This document shows positions 41,954 to 50,904 of a stretch of DNA of 64,000 nt, piece by piece. The stretch spans positions 3,038,001 through 3,102,000 of the forward strand of contig CAWJDO010000002.1 of NCBI GenBank assembly GCA_963841635.1, read 5' to 3'. The notes below the pieces were generated by a model that had not been told where the DNA came from, made no database searches, and worked only from the letters and a program-made list of their open reading frames with translations. Position 1 is the first letter of the stretch. Every line of letters begins with the position of its first letter. A program made the translations under genes and the position numbers. The DNA comes from DASWZN01 sp963841635 (lineage in GTDB: Bacteria > Acidobacteriota > Terriglobia > Bryobacterales > Bryobacteraceae).

Positions 41954-42815
41954 GCAATTCGAGAAAGCACTGCCCGGCACGGTGGAGCTTCTTGCGGCGG
42001 CGGCGGATGATGCCGATAGGGCGCAGCAGTTCGGCGTCGATAGGGATTGCCACCAGGCGGCCGCGTTCGATCTCGGTCCGCAACGGGCGCACCGGGAGGA
42101 TGCTGACTCCCGAACCGAGGGCCACGGCCTCCTTGATCATCTGCAGGTTGTCGAAGTGCATGGCGACGTTGACGGTCACCCCGTGCTCGCGCAGAAACCG
42201 GTCGATGCCCTGGCGGATCGGCAGATCCTCGTCAAAGGCGATGAAATCGCAGCCTTCGAGGTCGGCGAGCTTCAGCAGCATCCGGCGCGCCAGGGGGTGG
42301 GAGGGCGCGGCGGCGACGGCCATCTCCTCGGCGCGGAACGGGATGATATCGAGCAGCCGGCTGGCCTGTGGATAACTGACGAAACCCAGGTCCGCCCTGT
42401 CCGCCAGCACTGCCTCGTAGACCTTGTCGGGCCGCAAGTATTCCACTTCGAGGGCGGCCTGCGGGAACCGGCGGGAGAACTCCTCTTTGAGGCGTGACAT
42501 CTCCGAGATCCCGACCGAGTAGATGGAGGCGATGCGGACTGTTCCTTCCACTTCGGCCTTGAGACCCTCCAGGGTGACCTGAAACTCCTCGTAGCGCTGC
42601 AGGACGTCGCGGCACATCTGGAAGTAGGATTTGCCGGCAGGGGTGAGGGTGAAGGGGCGGGTGGAGCGGTCGAGCATGGTCACGCCCATACGGTCCTCCA
42701 GCTCGCGCAAGTGTTGGCTGGCGGCGGGTTGGCTCACGCCGTTGAGAGCGGCGCCACGGCTGACGCTGCGCTCCTGCACGATGTCTCGAAAGAGGAGCAA
42801 GTGCTCAAAAGGCAT
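41910..42815 (-). CDS. LysR-family transcriptional regulator, divergent from gltBD
   Basis: 301 residues from the ATG at 42815; the open frame extends further upstream through a repeat, but the helix-turn-helix begins at MPFEHLLLFRDIVQERSVSRG. The winged helix has NGVSQPAASQHLRELEDRMG and FTLTPAGKSYF. The effector domain is CysB-like (VRIASIYSVGISEM, LGFVSYP and ALGSGVSILPVRPL). Position suggests it controls the divergent glutamate synthase genes, as the LysR protein GltC does in Bacillus. The shared upstream DNA contains inverted repeats of LysR-box type. The effector is unknown; 2-oxoglutarate or glutamate would be logical. Confidence 0.9.
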   Translation of the reverse strand: MPFEHLLLFRDIVQERSVSRGAALNGVSQPAASQHLRELEDRMGVTMLDRSTRPFTLTPAGKSYFQMCRDVLQRYEEFQVTLEGLKAEVEGTVRIASIYSVGISEMSRLKEEFSRRFPQAALEVEYLRPDKVYEAVLADRADLGFVSYPQASRLLDIIPFRAEEMAVAAAPSHPLARRMLLKLADLEGCDFIAFDEDLPIRQGIDRFLREHGVTVNVAMHFDNLQMIKEAVALGSGVSILPVRPLRTEIERGRLVAIPIDAELLRPIGIIRRRRKKLHRAGQCFLELLRLQPEPAEPVAAQ

Positions 42816-42840
42816 ACGGTTGACTCGGGAAGCGCCCGGG

Positions 42841-42870
42841 GTCCGCTCCCTGACGGTCGCGGTTCGGTGC
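42841..42870 (-). repeat. Single CGCGGCTCGG-family repeat arm upstream of the LysR gene
   Basis: 30 bases, GTCCGCTCCCTGACGG followed by TCGCGGTTCGGTGC. It matches the left arm of the rsmB element (4852-4881) with two changes. It lies in the leader of the LysR gene. Confidence 0.85.
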
Positions 42871-42891
42871 CTGGGGCTGCCCAGCAACAGA

Positions 42892-42964
42892 ATAACATAA
42901 GCTACCGTTATTTAGTCAAGCACAATGTTTTCGATTGACTAATATTATGGAAGTGAGCTATTCT
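42892..42964. promoter_or_regulatory. Divergent promoter and LysR-type operator of lysR and gltB
   Basis: Facing -35 boxes: TTGACT at 42935-42940 reads rightward to TATTCT at 42959-42964 (18-base spacer) for gltB. Its inverted partner AGTCAA at 42914-42919 reads leftward as TTGACT toward the LysR gene. ATAAC-N10-GTTAT (42892-42911) is a LysR-box-like dyad. The A+T content is markedly higher than in the surroundings. Confidence 0.65.
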
Positions 42965-42972
42965 GATCGAAA

Positions 42973-42995
42973 CACCACTCGTGTATAGAGTGGTG
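42973..42995 (+). other. Hairpin at the start of the gltB leader
   Basis: CACCACTC (42973-42980) pairs perfectly with GAGTGGTG (42988-42995) around a 7-base loop, a few bases after the expected transcription start. The leader to gltB is about 185 bases. It could stabilise the 5' end or take part in attenuation; there is no leader peptide I would defend. Confidence 0.45.
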
Positions 42996-43157
42996 GAGAA
43001 GCATAACAGGCTCACGAGCGCCGCCCGAATCAGCCTTACCCGGCACCGATTGCCCGGCGCAGAACCACGGGCTCCATGGTGCGCCCGGCTGGCATAGACA
43101 GTTCGATTGCCCGGTCAGTCCGGGGCATATCCCAACGTTGCGGAACGGAAGGTATCG

Positions 43158-46100
43158 ATGAAAGACGACAGTCTATCCCGAGGTTTACCCGAGCAGCAGG
43201 GCCTGTACGATCCCAGCCTGGAGCGCGACGCGTGCGGGATCGGGTTCGTGGTCAATATCAAGGGCGAGAAGTCTCACGAGATCATTCTCAAGGGCATCCA
43301 GATCCTGCTGAACCTGCTGCATCGCGGCGCCTGCGGCTGCGATCCGGAGACCGGCGACGGCGCGGGCGTGCTGATCCAGATCCCGCACGAGTTCTTCGCC
43401 CGCGAGTGCGCCGAGATCGGGTTCACCCTTCCGAACCCGGGCGAGTACGGCGTGGGCATGGTGTTTCTGCCGGTGGAGCGGCACGAGCGCCTGATTTGCG
43501 AGGGCATCGTCGAGCGCATCGTGCGCGAAGAGGGACTGACCGTGCTCGGCTGGCGCGACACGCCCATCGACGCGGATGCGATCGGCCGCATCGCGCGCGT
43601 TTCGCAGCCTTACATCGAGCAGGTCTTCATCCGTGGCGCGATGGGGATGGACGAGGACGCTCTGGAGCGCAAGCTCTACGTCATCCGCAAGCGCGCGGAG
43701 GCCGAGATCTCGACCACCGCCCTGCACGACAAGGATTTCTTCTACCTTCCATCGCTTTCTGCGCGCACCATCGTTTACAAGGGCCTGCTACTGGCGCCGC
43801 AGATCGCCAAGTTTTACAAAGAGCTCTCGGATCCCACGGTCATCAGCGCACTGTGCCTGGTGCACCAGCGCTTCTCGACCAACACGTTCCCCACCTGGCA
43901 ACTGGCGCATCCGTTCCGCTACCTGTGCCACAACGGGGAGATCAACACGCTGCGCGGGAATGTGAACTGGATGTACGCGCGGCAGTCGATCCTCTCCTCG
44001 CCGCTTTTCGGAGACGACATCAAGAAGACGTTCCCGATCTGCTCGCCGGGCGGGAGCGACTCGGCGATGATCGACAACGCCGTGGAGTTGCTGGCGCTCT
44101 CGGGCCGCAGCCTGCCGCACGTGCTCGGCATGCTGATTCCGGAAGCCTGGGGCGGCGATCCGGCGATGACGGACGAGAAGCGCGCGTTCTACGAGTACCA
44201 CGCTTCGCTGATGGAGCCCTGGGACGGGCCGGCCGCCATCGCCTTCACCGACGGGCGCGTGATTGGCGCCACGCTCGACCGCAACGGACTGCGGCCGGGC
44301 CGCTATTGGATCACGCACGACGGCACCGCCATTCTGGCGTCCGAGACGGGCGTGCTTCCGGTGAAGCCCGAAGACGTTGCCTTCAAGGGCCGCCTGCAGC
44401 CGGGGCAAATGTTCCTGGTCGATACGGTCGCGGGGCGCGTCATTCCGGACGAAGAAGTGAAGCGCACGCTCGCCGAGCGACGCCCCTACGGGCAGTGGAT
44501 CAAGGAAAACCAGGTCACGCTCGACATGCTGCCCGATCCGCCGCGCTGGCATCCCACGGATCTGGATTCCATTCTTCAGCGTCAGCGCGCCTTCGGCTAC
44601 ACGGACGAGGACCTGAAATTCATGCTCGGGCCGATGGCGGTGCAGGGCATGGAACCGGTGGGCTCGATGGGTTGCGACACGCCGCTGGCGTGCCTGTCCG
44701 ACAAGCCGCAGCCGTTGTTCAACTACTTCAAACAGCTTTTCGCGCAGGTCACCAATCCGCCTATCGACCCGATCCGCGAGGAACTGGTGATGTCGCTGGC
44801 GAGCTTCATCGGGACCGAGCGCAACATCCTCGATGAGACGCCGCAGCACTGCCACACGCTGAAGCTCGAGCATCCGATCCTCACCAATTACGATCTGGAG
44901 AAGCTGCGCCGGGTCTCCTGGGGCGACTTCCTGGCCACCACGCTGCCGGCGCTGTTCCGCGTGGATGGCGGCGAGAAGGAACTGGAGCGCGCTCTGGACA
45001 GCCTGTGCCGGCGCGCCTCGCTGGCCATCAAGAACGGCTACACGCTGCTGATTCTTTCCGACCGCGGCGTGGACGAGGAATACGCCGCCATCCCCAGCCT
45101 GCTGGCGTTGACGGCGGTGCACAACCACCTGGTCCGCGAGAAGTCGCGCACGCAGGTGGCGCTCATCGTGGAATCGGGCGAGCCTCGCGAGGTGATGCAT
45201 TTCGCGTTGCTCATCGGCTACGGTGCGAGCGCCATCAACCCGTATCTGGCCATCGAGACGCTGGAGAACATACACAAGCGCGGCGGATTCGCCGAGGGCG
45301 TCACGTTCGACGCGGCGCTCAAGAACTACAAAAAGTCCATCAACAAGGGCTTGCTGAAGGTCTTCTCGAAGATGGGCATCTCGACGCTGCAGAGCTACCG
45401 TGGCGCGCAAATCTTCGAGGCGATCGGGCTGAACAAGTCGGTGGTGGAGAAGTATTTCACCGGGACGGCGTCGCGGGTCGAGGGCATCGGCTTGGACGTG
45501 ATCGCGCGAGAGGCCAAGATCAAACACGATTTTGCGTTCCGCCCGCTGACGGAAGCCGACAACGAGCTCGAAACCGGCGGCAACATACAGTACCGGGCCA
45601 ACGGCGAATATCATCTCTTCAATCCGCTCACCATCAGCAAGCTTCAGCACTCGGTGCGCAGCGACAATTACGAAACCTACAAGGAATTCGCGGCGGCGGT
45701 CAACGACCAGGCGCGGCACCTGTGCACCCTGCGCGGCCTGATGAACTTCCGCTTCAGCCGGCGGCCGGTTCCGCTCGAAGAAGTCGAGCCGGCGAGCGAG
45801 ATCGTGAAGCGATTCACCACGGGCGCGATGTCTTTCGGCTCGATATCGAAAGAGGCGCACGAGACGCTGGCGATCGCGATGAACCGCATCGGCGGGCGTT
45901 CGAACACGGGCGAGGGCGGGGAAGACGAGGATCGTTTCAAGGACAACCGGCGTAGCGCCATCAAGCAGGTGGCCTCGGGCCGTTTCGGCGTGACCGCGAA
46001 CTACCTGGTCAACGCCGACGAGCTGCAGATCAAGGTCGCGCAGGGCGCCAAGCCTGGCGAGGGCGGGCAGCTTCCGGGGCACAAGGTGGATGAGACGGTG

Positions 46101-47729
46101 GCTCGCATCCGCCATTCCATTCCGGGCGTGGGGCTCATCTCGCCTCCGCCGCACCACGACATTTACTCGATCGAGGATCTGGCGCAGCTCATCTACGATT
46201 TGAAGAACGTCAATCCGCGCGCGCAGATTTCGGTGAAGCTGGTGGCCGAGGTGGGCGTCGGGATCGTCGCGGCGGGCGTAGCCAAGGCGCACTCGGACCT
46301 GGTCCTGATCAGCGGCCACGACGGCGGCACGGGCGCTTCGCCCATCACCGCTATACGGCACTCGGGCATTCCGTGGGAGCTGGGACTTTCGGAAACGCAG
46401 CAGGTGCTGGTGATGAACGACCTGCGCAGCCGCATCCGCGTGCAGGTGGACGGCAAGCTGCAAACCGGCCGCGACGTGATGATCGGCGCGTTGCTGGGGG
46501 CGGAGGAGTTTGGTTTCGCCACCGCGCCGCTGGTCGCGATGGGCTGCATCATGATGCGCAAGTGCCATCTGAACGTGTGCCCGGTGGGCATCGCGACGCA
46601 GGATCCGGGGTTGCGGAAGAAATTCGCCGGCGCGCCGGAGCACGTGATCAACTACTTCTTCTTCGTGGCCGAGGAAGTGCGGGAGCTGCTGTCGAAGCTC
46701 GGCCTGCGAACGATGAACGAGGCCATCGGCCGCGTCGATTCGCTGGAGATGAAGGACGCGGTGGAGCACTGGAAGGCCCGCGGCCTCGATTTCACACAGA
46801 TCCTGTACAGCCCGCCGGTGCCGGGCCGCGTGGCGCGCCACTGCGTCACCACGCAGGACCATGGCCTGGACCGCGCGCTCGATTACAAACTGATCGACCA
46901 CGCCTCGGAGGCGCTCGAGAACGGAACTCCGGTGGAGTTCAAGATGCCCATCCGCAACGTCCACCGCACGGTGGGCGCGATGCTGAGCGGCGAGGTGGCC
47001 AAGCGCTACGGCTCCGCGGGTCTGCCGGACGACACCATCAAGTTCCAGTTCACAGGCTCGGCGGGGCAGAGCTTCGGGGCGTTCCTGGCCAAGGGCGTCA
47101 CGCTCACGCTCGAGGGCGACTCCAACGACTATGTCGGCAAGGGCCTCTCGGGCGGGCGCATCATCATCTACCCGCCGCGGGCTTCGACCTTCGTGGCCGA
47201 GGAGAACATGCTGGTGGGCAACGTGGTGCTGTACGGCGCCACCAGCGGCGAGGCGTTCTTCAACGGCATGGCCGGGGAGCGGTTCGCGGTCCGCAATTCC
47301 GGCGCGACGGCGGTGGTGGAATCGGTGGGCGATCACGGCTGCGAGTACATGACCAACGGGACGGTGGTGGTGCTGGGCCGGGCCGGCCGCAATTTCGCCG
47401 CGGGCATGAACGGCGGAATCGCCTACGTGCTGGACGAGACGGGAGAGTTTGCGCGGGCGCGTTGCAATCGCGCCAGCGTGGATCTGGACCCGGTGGTGGA
47501 TTCCGAGGATGTCCGCAAGCTCAGCGAGCTGATCCTGCGGCACCTGAACCTGACGGGCAGCCCGCGGGCGAAGTGGGTGCTCGAGAACTGGGACGCGCTG
47601 CTGCCGAAGTTCGTCAAGGTCTTCCCGCAGGAGTACAAGCGCGTGCTGGGGGTGGCGCGAGCGGAGGAACGGGCGCCGGCGCCGCCACCGCCTGCAGAAC
47701 CCGTGGCGCAGGAGGTGCTCCGTGGGTAA
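43158..47729 (+). CDS. gltB: Glutamate synthase (NADPH) large subunit
   Basis: 1523 residues from the ATG at 43158, with GGAAGG 5 bases upstream. Catalytic Cys26 in ERDACGIGFVVN becomes the N-terminal nucleophile after removal of a 25-residue propeptide. The class II glutaminase domain (26-430), central domain, FMN-binding synthase domain (about 830-1230) and C-terminal beta-helix (GSAGQSFGAFLAKG and SGGRIIIYPP) follow in order. The 3Fe-4S cluster cysteines are in CIMMRKCHLNVCPVGIATQDP (written as CIMMRKC and HLNVCPVGIATQDP). The enzyme makes two glutamates from glutamine and 2-oxoglutarate. A 43-residue Pro/Ala-rich tail precedes the stop, which overlaps gltD. Confidence 0.97.
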   Translation: MKDDSLSRGLPEQQGLYDPSLERDACGIGFVVNIKGEKSHEIILKGIQILLNLLHRGACGCDPETGDGAGVLIQIPHEFFARECAEIGFTLPNPGEYGVGMVFLPVERHERLICEGIVERIVREEGLTVLGWRDTPIDADAIGRIARVSQPYIEQVFIRGAMGMDEDALERKLYVIRKRAEAEISTTALHDKDFFYLPSLSARTIVYKGLLLAPQIAKFYKELSDPTVISALCLVHQRFSTNTFPTWQLAHPFRYLCHNGEINTLRGNVNWMYARQSILSSPLFGDDIKKTFPICSPGGSDSAMIDNAVELLALSGRSLPHVLGMLIPEAWGGDPAMTDEKRAFYEYHASLMEPWDGPAAIAFTDGRVIGATLDRNGLRPGRYWITHDGTAILASETGVLPVKPEDVAFKGRLQPGQMFLVDTVAGRVIPDEEVKRTLAERRPYGQWIKENQVTLDMLPDPPRWHPTDLDSILQRQRAFGYTDEDLKFMLGPMAVQGMEPVGSMGCDTPLACLSDKPQPLFNYFKQLFAQVTNPPIDPIREELVMSLASFIGTERNILDETPQHCHTLKLEHPILTNYDLEKLRRVSWGDFLATTLPALFRVDGGEKELERALDSLCRRASLAIKNGYTLLILSDRGVDEEYAAIPSLLALTAVHNHLVREKSRTQVALIVESGEPREVMHFALLIGYGASAINPYLAIETLENIHKRGGFAEGVTFDAALKNYKKSINKGLLKVFSKMGISTLQSYRGAQIFEAIGLNKSVVEKYFTGTASRVEGIGLDVIAREAKIKHDFAFRPLTEADNELETGGNIQYRANGEYHLFNPLTISKLQHSVRSDNYETYKEFAAAVNDQARHLCTLRGLMNFRFSRRPVPLEEVEPASEIVKRFTTGAMSFGSISKEAHETLAIAMNRIGGRSNTGEGGEDEDRFKDNRRSAIKQVASGRFGVTANYLVNADELQIKVAQGAKPGEGGQLPGHKVDETVARIRHSIPGVGLISPPPHHDIYSIEDLAQLIYDLKNVNPRAQISVKLVAEVGVGIVAAGVAKAHSDLVLISGHDGGTGASPITAIRHSGIPWELGLSETQQVLVMNDLRSRIRVQVDGKLQTGRDVMIGALLGAEEFGFATAPLVAMGCIMMRKCHLNVCPVGIATQDPGLRKKFAGAPEHVINYFFFVAEEVRELLSKLGLRTMNEAIGRVDSLEMKDAVEHWKARGLDFTQILYSPPVPGRVARHCVTTQDHGLDRALDYKLIDHASEALENGTPVEFKMPIRNVHRTVGAMLSGEVAKRYGSAGLPDDTIKFQFTGSAGQSFGAFLAKGVTLTLEGDSNDYVGKGLSGGRIIIYPPRASTFVAEENMLVGNVVLYGATSGEAFFNGMAGERFAVRNSGATAVVESVGDHGCEYMTNGTVVVLGRAGRNFAAGMNGGIAYVLDETGEFARARCNRASVDLDPVVDSEDVRKLSELILRHLNLTGSPRAKWVLENWDALLPKFVKVFPQEYKRVLGVARAEERAPAPPPPAEPVAQEVLRG

Positions 47730-49146
47730 GCCAACCGGTTTTCTGGAATACAAGCGCGAGGTTCCCACGCGACGGCCCGTCTCCGAGCGGGTCAACGACT
47801 TCTTCGAGGTCTACGAGGACTTTCCCGAGGAGAAGCTGAAGACGCAGGGCGCGCGCTGCATGGATTGCGGCGTGCCGTTCTGTCACAACGGCTGTCCTCT
47901 CAACAACGTCATTCCGGACTGGAACGACCTGGTGTACCGCGACCGCTGGCAGCAGGCGATTCGCGCTCTGCACGCGACCAACAACTTTCCGGAATTCACC
48001 GGCCGCATCTGTCCGGCCCCTTGCGAGGCCTCGTGCGTGCTGGGCATCAACGAGCCGCCGGTCACGATCAAGCAGATCGAGAAGACCGTTATCGAGCACG
48101 CGTTCAAGGAAGGCTGGATTCGTCCCGAGCCGCCGAAGACGCGCACTGGCAAGCGCGTGGCGGTGATCGGCTCCGGGCCGGCGGGTCTGGCCGCGGCGCA
48201 GCAGCTCAACCGCGCGGGCCACGCCGTGACGGTGTTCGAGAAGGCGGACCGCGTCGGCGGCCTGCTGCGTTACGGCATCCCCGATTTCAAAATGGAGAAG
48301 CGCATCCTGGACCGGCGCCTGGAGCAGCTCATCGCCGAAGGGATCGCGTTCCAGACCAACGCTCACGTGGGCAAGAACGTTCCGGTGGAGGACCTGCGCA
48401 AGGACTTCGACGTCATCCTGCTGGCCGGCGGCGCCGAGCATCCGCGCGACCTGAAGGTGCCGGGCCGCGAGCTCAAGGGCATTCATTACGCGATGGATTT
48501 TCTGCCGCTCCAGAACCGCCTGTGCGCGGGGGAGCGGATCAACGGCAAGTCCGTCATGCTGGCGCGGGGCAAACGCGTGGTCATCATCGGCGGTGGCGAT
48601 ACGGGCGCGGACTGCCTGGGTACGTGCCACCGGCAGAAGGCCGCGTCCATAAGTCAATTCGAGATCATGCCGCTGCCGCCCGACGAGCGATCCCCGTCGA
48701 CGCCGTGGCCGCTGTGGCCGCTACAGCTTCGCGTCGAGAGCGCGCACGAAGAGGGCGGGCAGCGCGAGTGGGCGGTTGCGACGACACGGTTCACCGGCGA
48801 TGAGCAGGGCAACGTCGAGAAGCTCCACGGGATCCACGTGGGTGCGCCGCCGAAGTTCGAGGCGCTCGAGGGAACGGAGTTCACCATCGACGTGGACCTG
48901 GTGCTGCTGGCGATGGGGTTCACGGGTCCGGAGAAGAGCGGCATGATCGAGCAACTCGGCGTGGCGCTCGACGCGCGCGGCAACGTGACGGCGGACGAGC
49001 ACTACATGAGCACCGTGCCGGGCGTCTTCACGGCGGGCGACATGCGGCGCGGCCAATCGCTGGTGGTGTGGGCGATCCGCGAAGGCCGCAACGCGGCGCA
49101 CGGGATCGACCGGTATCTGATGGGCGAGAGCCGGCTTCCGGCGTAG
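47722..49146 (+). CDS. gltD: Glutamate synthase small subunit
   Basis: 474 residues from a GTG at 47722 that overlaps the gltB stop by 8 bases. N-terminal cysteine clusters for two 4Fe-4S centres are CMDCGVPFCHNGCPL and CPAPCEASCV. The FAD site is VAVIGSGPAGLAAAQQL and the NADPH site VVIIGGGDTGADCLGT. The C-terminal GVFTAGDMRRGQSLVVWAI is the second FAD contact. It feeds electrons from NADPH to the large subunit. The length fits the bacterial small subunit exactly. Confidence 0.97.
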   Translation: MGKPTGFLEYKREVPTRRPVSERVNDFFEVYEDFPEEKLKTQGARCMDCGVPFCHNGCPLNNVIPDWNDLVYRDRWQQAIRALHATNNFPEFTGRICPAPCEASCVLGINEPPVTIKQIEKTVIEHAFKEGWIRPEPPKTRTGKRVAVIGSGPAGLAAAQQLNRAGHAVTVFEKADRVGGLLRYGIPDFKMEKRILDRRLEQLIAEGIAFQTNAHVGKNVPVEDLRKDFDVILLAGGAEHPRDLKVPGRELKGIHYAMDFLPLQNRLCAGERINGKSVMLARGKRVVIIGGGDTGADCLGTCHRQKAASISQFEIMPLPPDERSPSTPWPLWPLQLRVESAHEEGGQREWAVATTRFTGDEQGNVEKLHGIHVGAPPKFEALEGTEFTIDVDLVLLAMGFTGPEKSGMIEQLGVALDARGNVTADEHYMSTVPGVFTAGDMRRGQSLVVWAIREGRNAAHGIDRYLMGESRLPA

Positions 49147-49235
49147 GACGCTGGAAGCAGCCTTCAGCTTTCAGCTGTCAGCCGTCAGCTTGGGCTCGTC
49201 GGTGGGCGGGCTTTATGGTATCACTTAAAGCCAGC

Positions 49236-49868
49236 ATGAACTGCCCATCCTGCTCGGCTCCGATGATGTTCGGCTCAACCTCGTGCGCCTGCGGATATGG
49301 ATCGGCCGGCGCAGAACCGGACGACTCCGTTCTGGAGGTTTCCTACTGGGAAGCCCTTCGCGCCTACTGGCGCGTGTATTGGCCCACGCAAGTGATTACA
49401 TTCGTCGGCATCTTCGCCATTAGCCAAGCACTGCTCGAGTACGTCACTCACCGGCGTGAGATCGAGCCGTTGTCGAGCCCCCTGCCCGTGCCGCTCTCCT
49501 TCGTCCTCTTGGCGTGCAGTCTGATTGTTTCCGCCGCCGCGCTCTTCCTTTTCGTCTCCCGCGTGGTGTCGCGCCCGTATCGCGGCTTCTCACTGGTTGT
49601 GACGACGGCGCCGGGCGGAGAAGCCGGCCGCCATCTGCGTCTCGGGCAGCGGGGGCAAGTCTGGTTCTTCTTGTGGTGGAGGCAGCTTGCGGCCAGTCTC
49701 ATCGCCGTGCTCCTTGCTGCTCCGCTGAATGTCCTTCTTGCGTTGATGGGCTTGAACGTCTCCGGCGGAGTGGCGGTCACCGGCGGCCTGTTCATCATCG
49801 GGCCGGTCCTGGTGAAGATGCTGGTAGGCAACCCGTTTCCGGGCTTCTCGATCGAAGCTAGACGCTAA
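49236..49868 (+). CDS. Membrane protein with N-terminal zinc ribbon, unknown function
   Basis: 210 residues if started at MNCPSC (49236); an ATG at 49215 would add 7. The N-terminal CPSC...CACG is a zinc ribbon of the kind found on many small membrane proteins. Four hydrophobic segments follow (about residues 60-80, 95-120, 150-175 and 180-200). The loop between the second pair (VVTTAPGGEAGRHLRLGQRG) is soluble. I do not recognise a family. It ends 8 bases before the archaemetzincin gene, so the two may be co-transcribed. Confidence 0.65.
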   Translation: MNCPSCSAPMMFGSTSCACGYGSAGAEPDDSVLEVSYWEALRAYWRVYWPTQVITFVGIFAISQALLEYVTHRREIEPLSSPLPVPLSFVLLACSLIVSAAALFLFVSRVVSRPYRGFSLVVTTAPGGEAGRHLRLGQRGQVWFFLWWRQLAASLIAVLLAAPLNVLLALMGLNVSGGVAVTGGLFIIGPVLVKMLVGNPFPGFSIEARR

Positions 49869-49876
49869 GGTAGCGC

Positions 49877-50818
49877 ATGAGTCGCATTCAGATCCGGATT
49901 GCCGCCGCGTGGGCGCTGCCGGTTCTCGCCTACGGACTGGCCGTCGGGTTCGCGCCCCCGAACGCGATCGAGCGCTCTTCGGCGCTTGGCAGCCTGGCCC
50001 GCTTGCCCGAGCCGCTGCGCCGGGCGCTGGATCCGGGGGAGAGCTTCCGACTCATTCCGAAGCTCGGGCCGTTGGACTGGCTGGCAAACCACGAGGAACC
50101 GGGCCAGACGTTTGATGAGTTCGTTCGCTCGCGTCCGAACCGCCCTGAGGGCCAGCGGAGGAAGATCTACCTGATTCCGCTCGGCGATCTAGAGGGAGGC
50201 GGCGGGCCTGCGATGGAGACGCTCCGACGGTTCGCCGCTGCGTTTTTCGGTCTGGAGACGGCGACTCTTCCCACGCTGGATCTGAACAAGGCGCGGGTGA
50301 GGCGGCGGCAGAGTCAGATGCTCACCGCGGACGTTCTCGCGCTGTTGCGAGCCCGGCTGCCGGACGATGCGTTCGCCCTGCTCGGCGTCACCATGACGGA
50401 TCTCTATCCCGGTCCCGAATGGAACTTTGTTTTCGGCCAGGCTTCGCTGCGGGACCGGGTGGGCGTCTATAGCTTCGCGCGGTACGATCCCAAGTTCTAC
50501 GGGAAGGTGTCGCCGGATGCGGCGAGGATCATCCTACGCCGCAGTTGCCACATTCTGGCGCACGAGACGGCCCATATGTTCGGAATTCAGCATTGCATCT
50601 GGTATCACTGCGTCGTGAATGGCTCGAATCACCTGGAAGAGTTCGATGCGCAGCCGCTGCACCTGTGTCCGGTTGATCTGCGCAAGCTGCAATGGAGCGT
50701 GGGCTTCGACGTGCGCGAGCGCTACCGTCGGCTGCTGGCGTTCTACACGCAGGCCGGGTTTCGTGACGAAGCCGACTGGTCACGCGTCCGAATGCAGGTG
50801 ATTGGCCGCGGACAATAA
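49877..50818 (+). CDS. amzA: Archaemetzincin-like zinc metalloprotease
   Basis: 313 residues. The extended zinc motif is HETAHMFGIQHC (His229, Glu230, His233, His239), the H-E-x-x-H-x-x-G-x-x-H-C signature of archaemetzincins, followed by the Cys in LHLCPVDLRKL. The domain begins near residue 95 with KIYLIPLGDLEG. Bacterial archaemetzincins are less common than archaeal ones and their substrates are unknown. The N-terminus has a hydrophobic stretch (AAAWALPVLAYGLAVGF) that may be a signal or anchor, unlike the short soluble archaeal form. The CPVC cysteine pattern usual at the end is reduced to CPVD. Confidence 0.9.
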   Translation: MSRIQIRIAAAWALPVLAYGLAVGFAPPNAIERSSALGSLARLPEPLRRALDPGESFRLIPKLGPLDWLANHEEPGQTFDEFVRSRPNRPEGQRRKIYLIPLGDLEGGGGPAMETLRRFAAAFFGLETATLPTLDLNKARVRRRQSQMLTADVLALLRARLPDDAFALLGVTMTDLYPGPEWNFVFGQASLRDRVGVYSFARYDPKFYGKVSPDAARIILRRSCHILAHETAHMFGIQHCIWYHCVVNGSNHLEEFDAQPLHLCPVDLRKLQWSVGFDVRERYRRLLAFYTQAGFRDEADWSRVRMQVIGRGQ

Positions 50819-50904
50819 GTCCCCTGCCGGTGCTTTAAACTGGCTTCGTGCACCGTGACGCAGGTAACATGGATGGCGCCGCAGACGTATCTATGGGCAG
50901 CAAT

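Noticed and set aside
41910..42887. Longer LysR protein beginning upstream at 42887
   Set aside because: The added 24 residues come from repeat DNA (ATVRERTPG), and the family starts at the helix-turn-helix from 42815.
43788..47795. 1335-codon frame antisense to gltB
   Set aside because: The same effect of G+C-rich third positions; gltB on the plus strand is certain.
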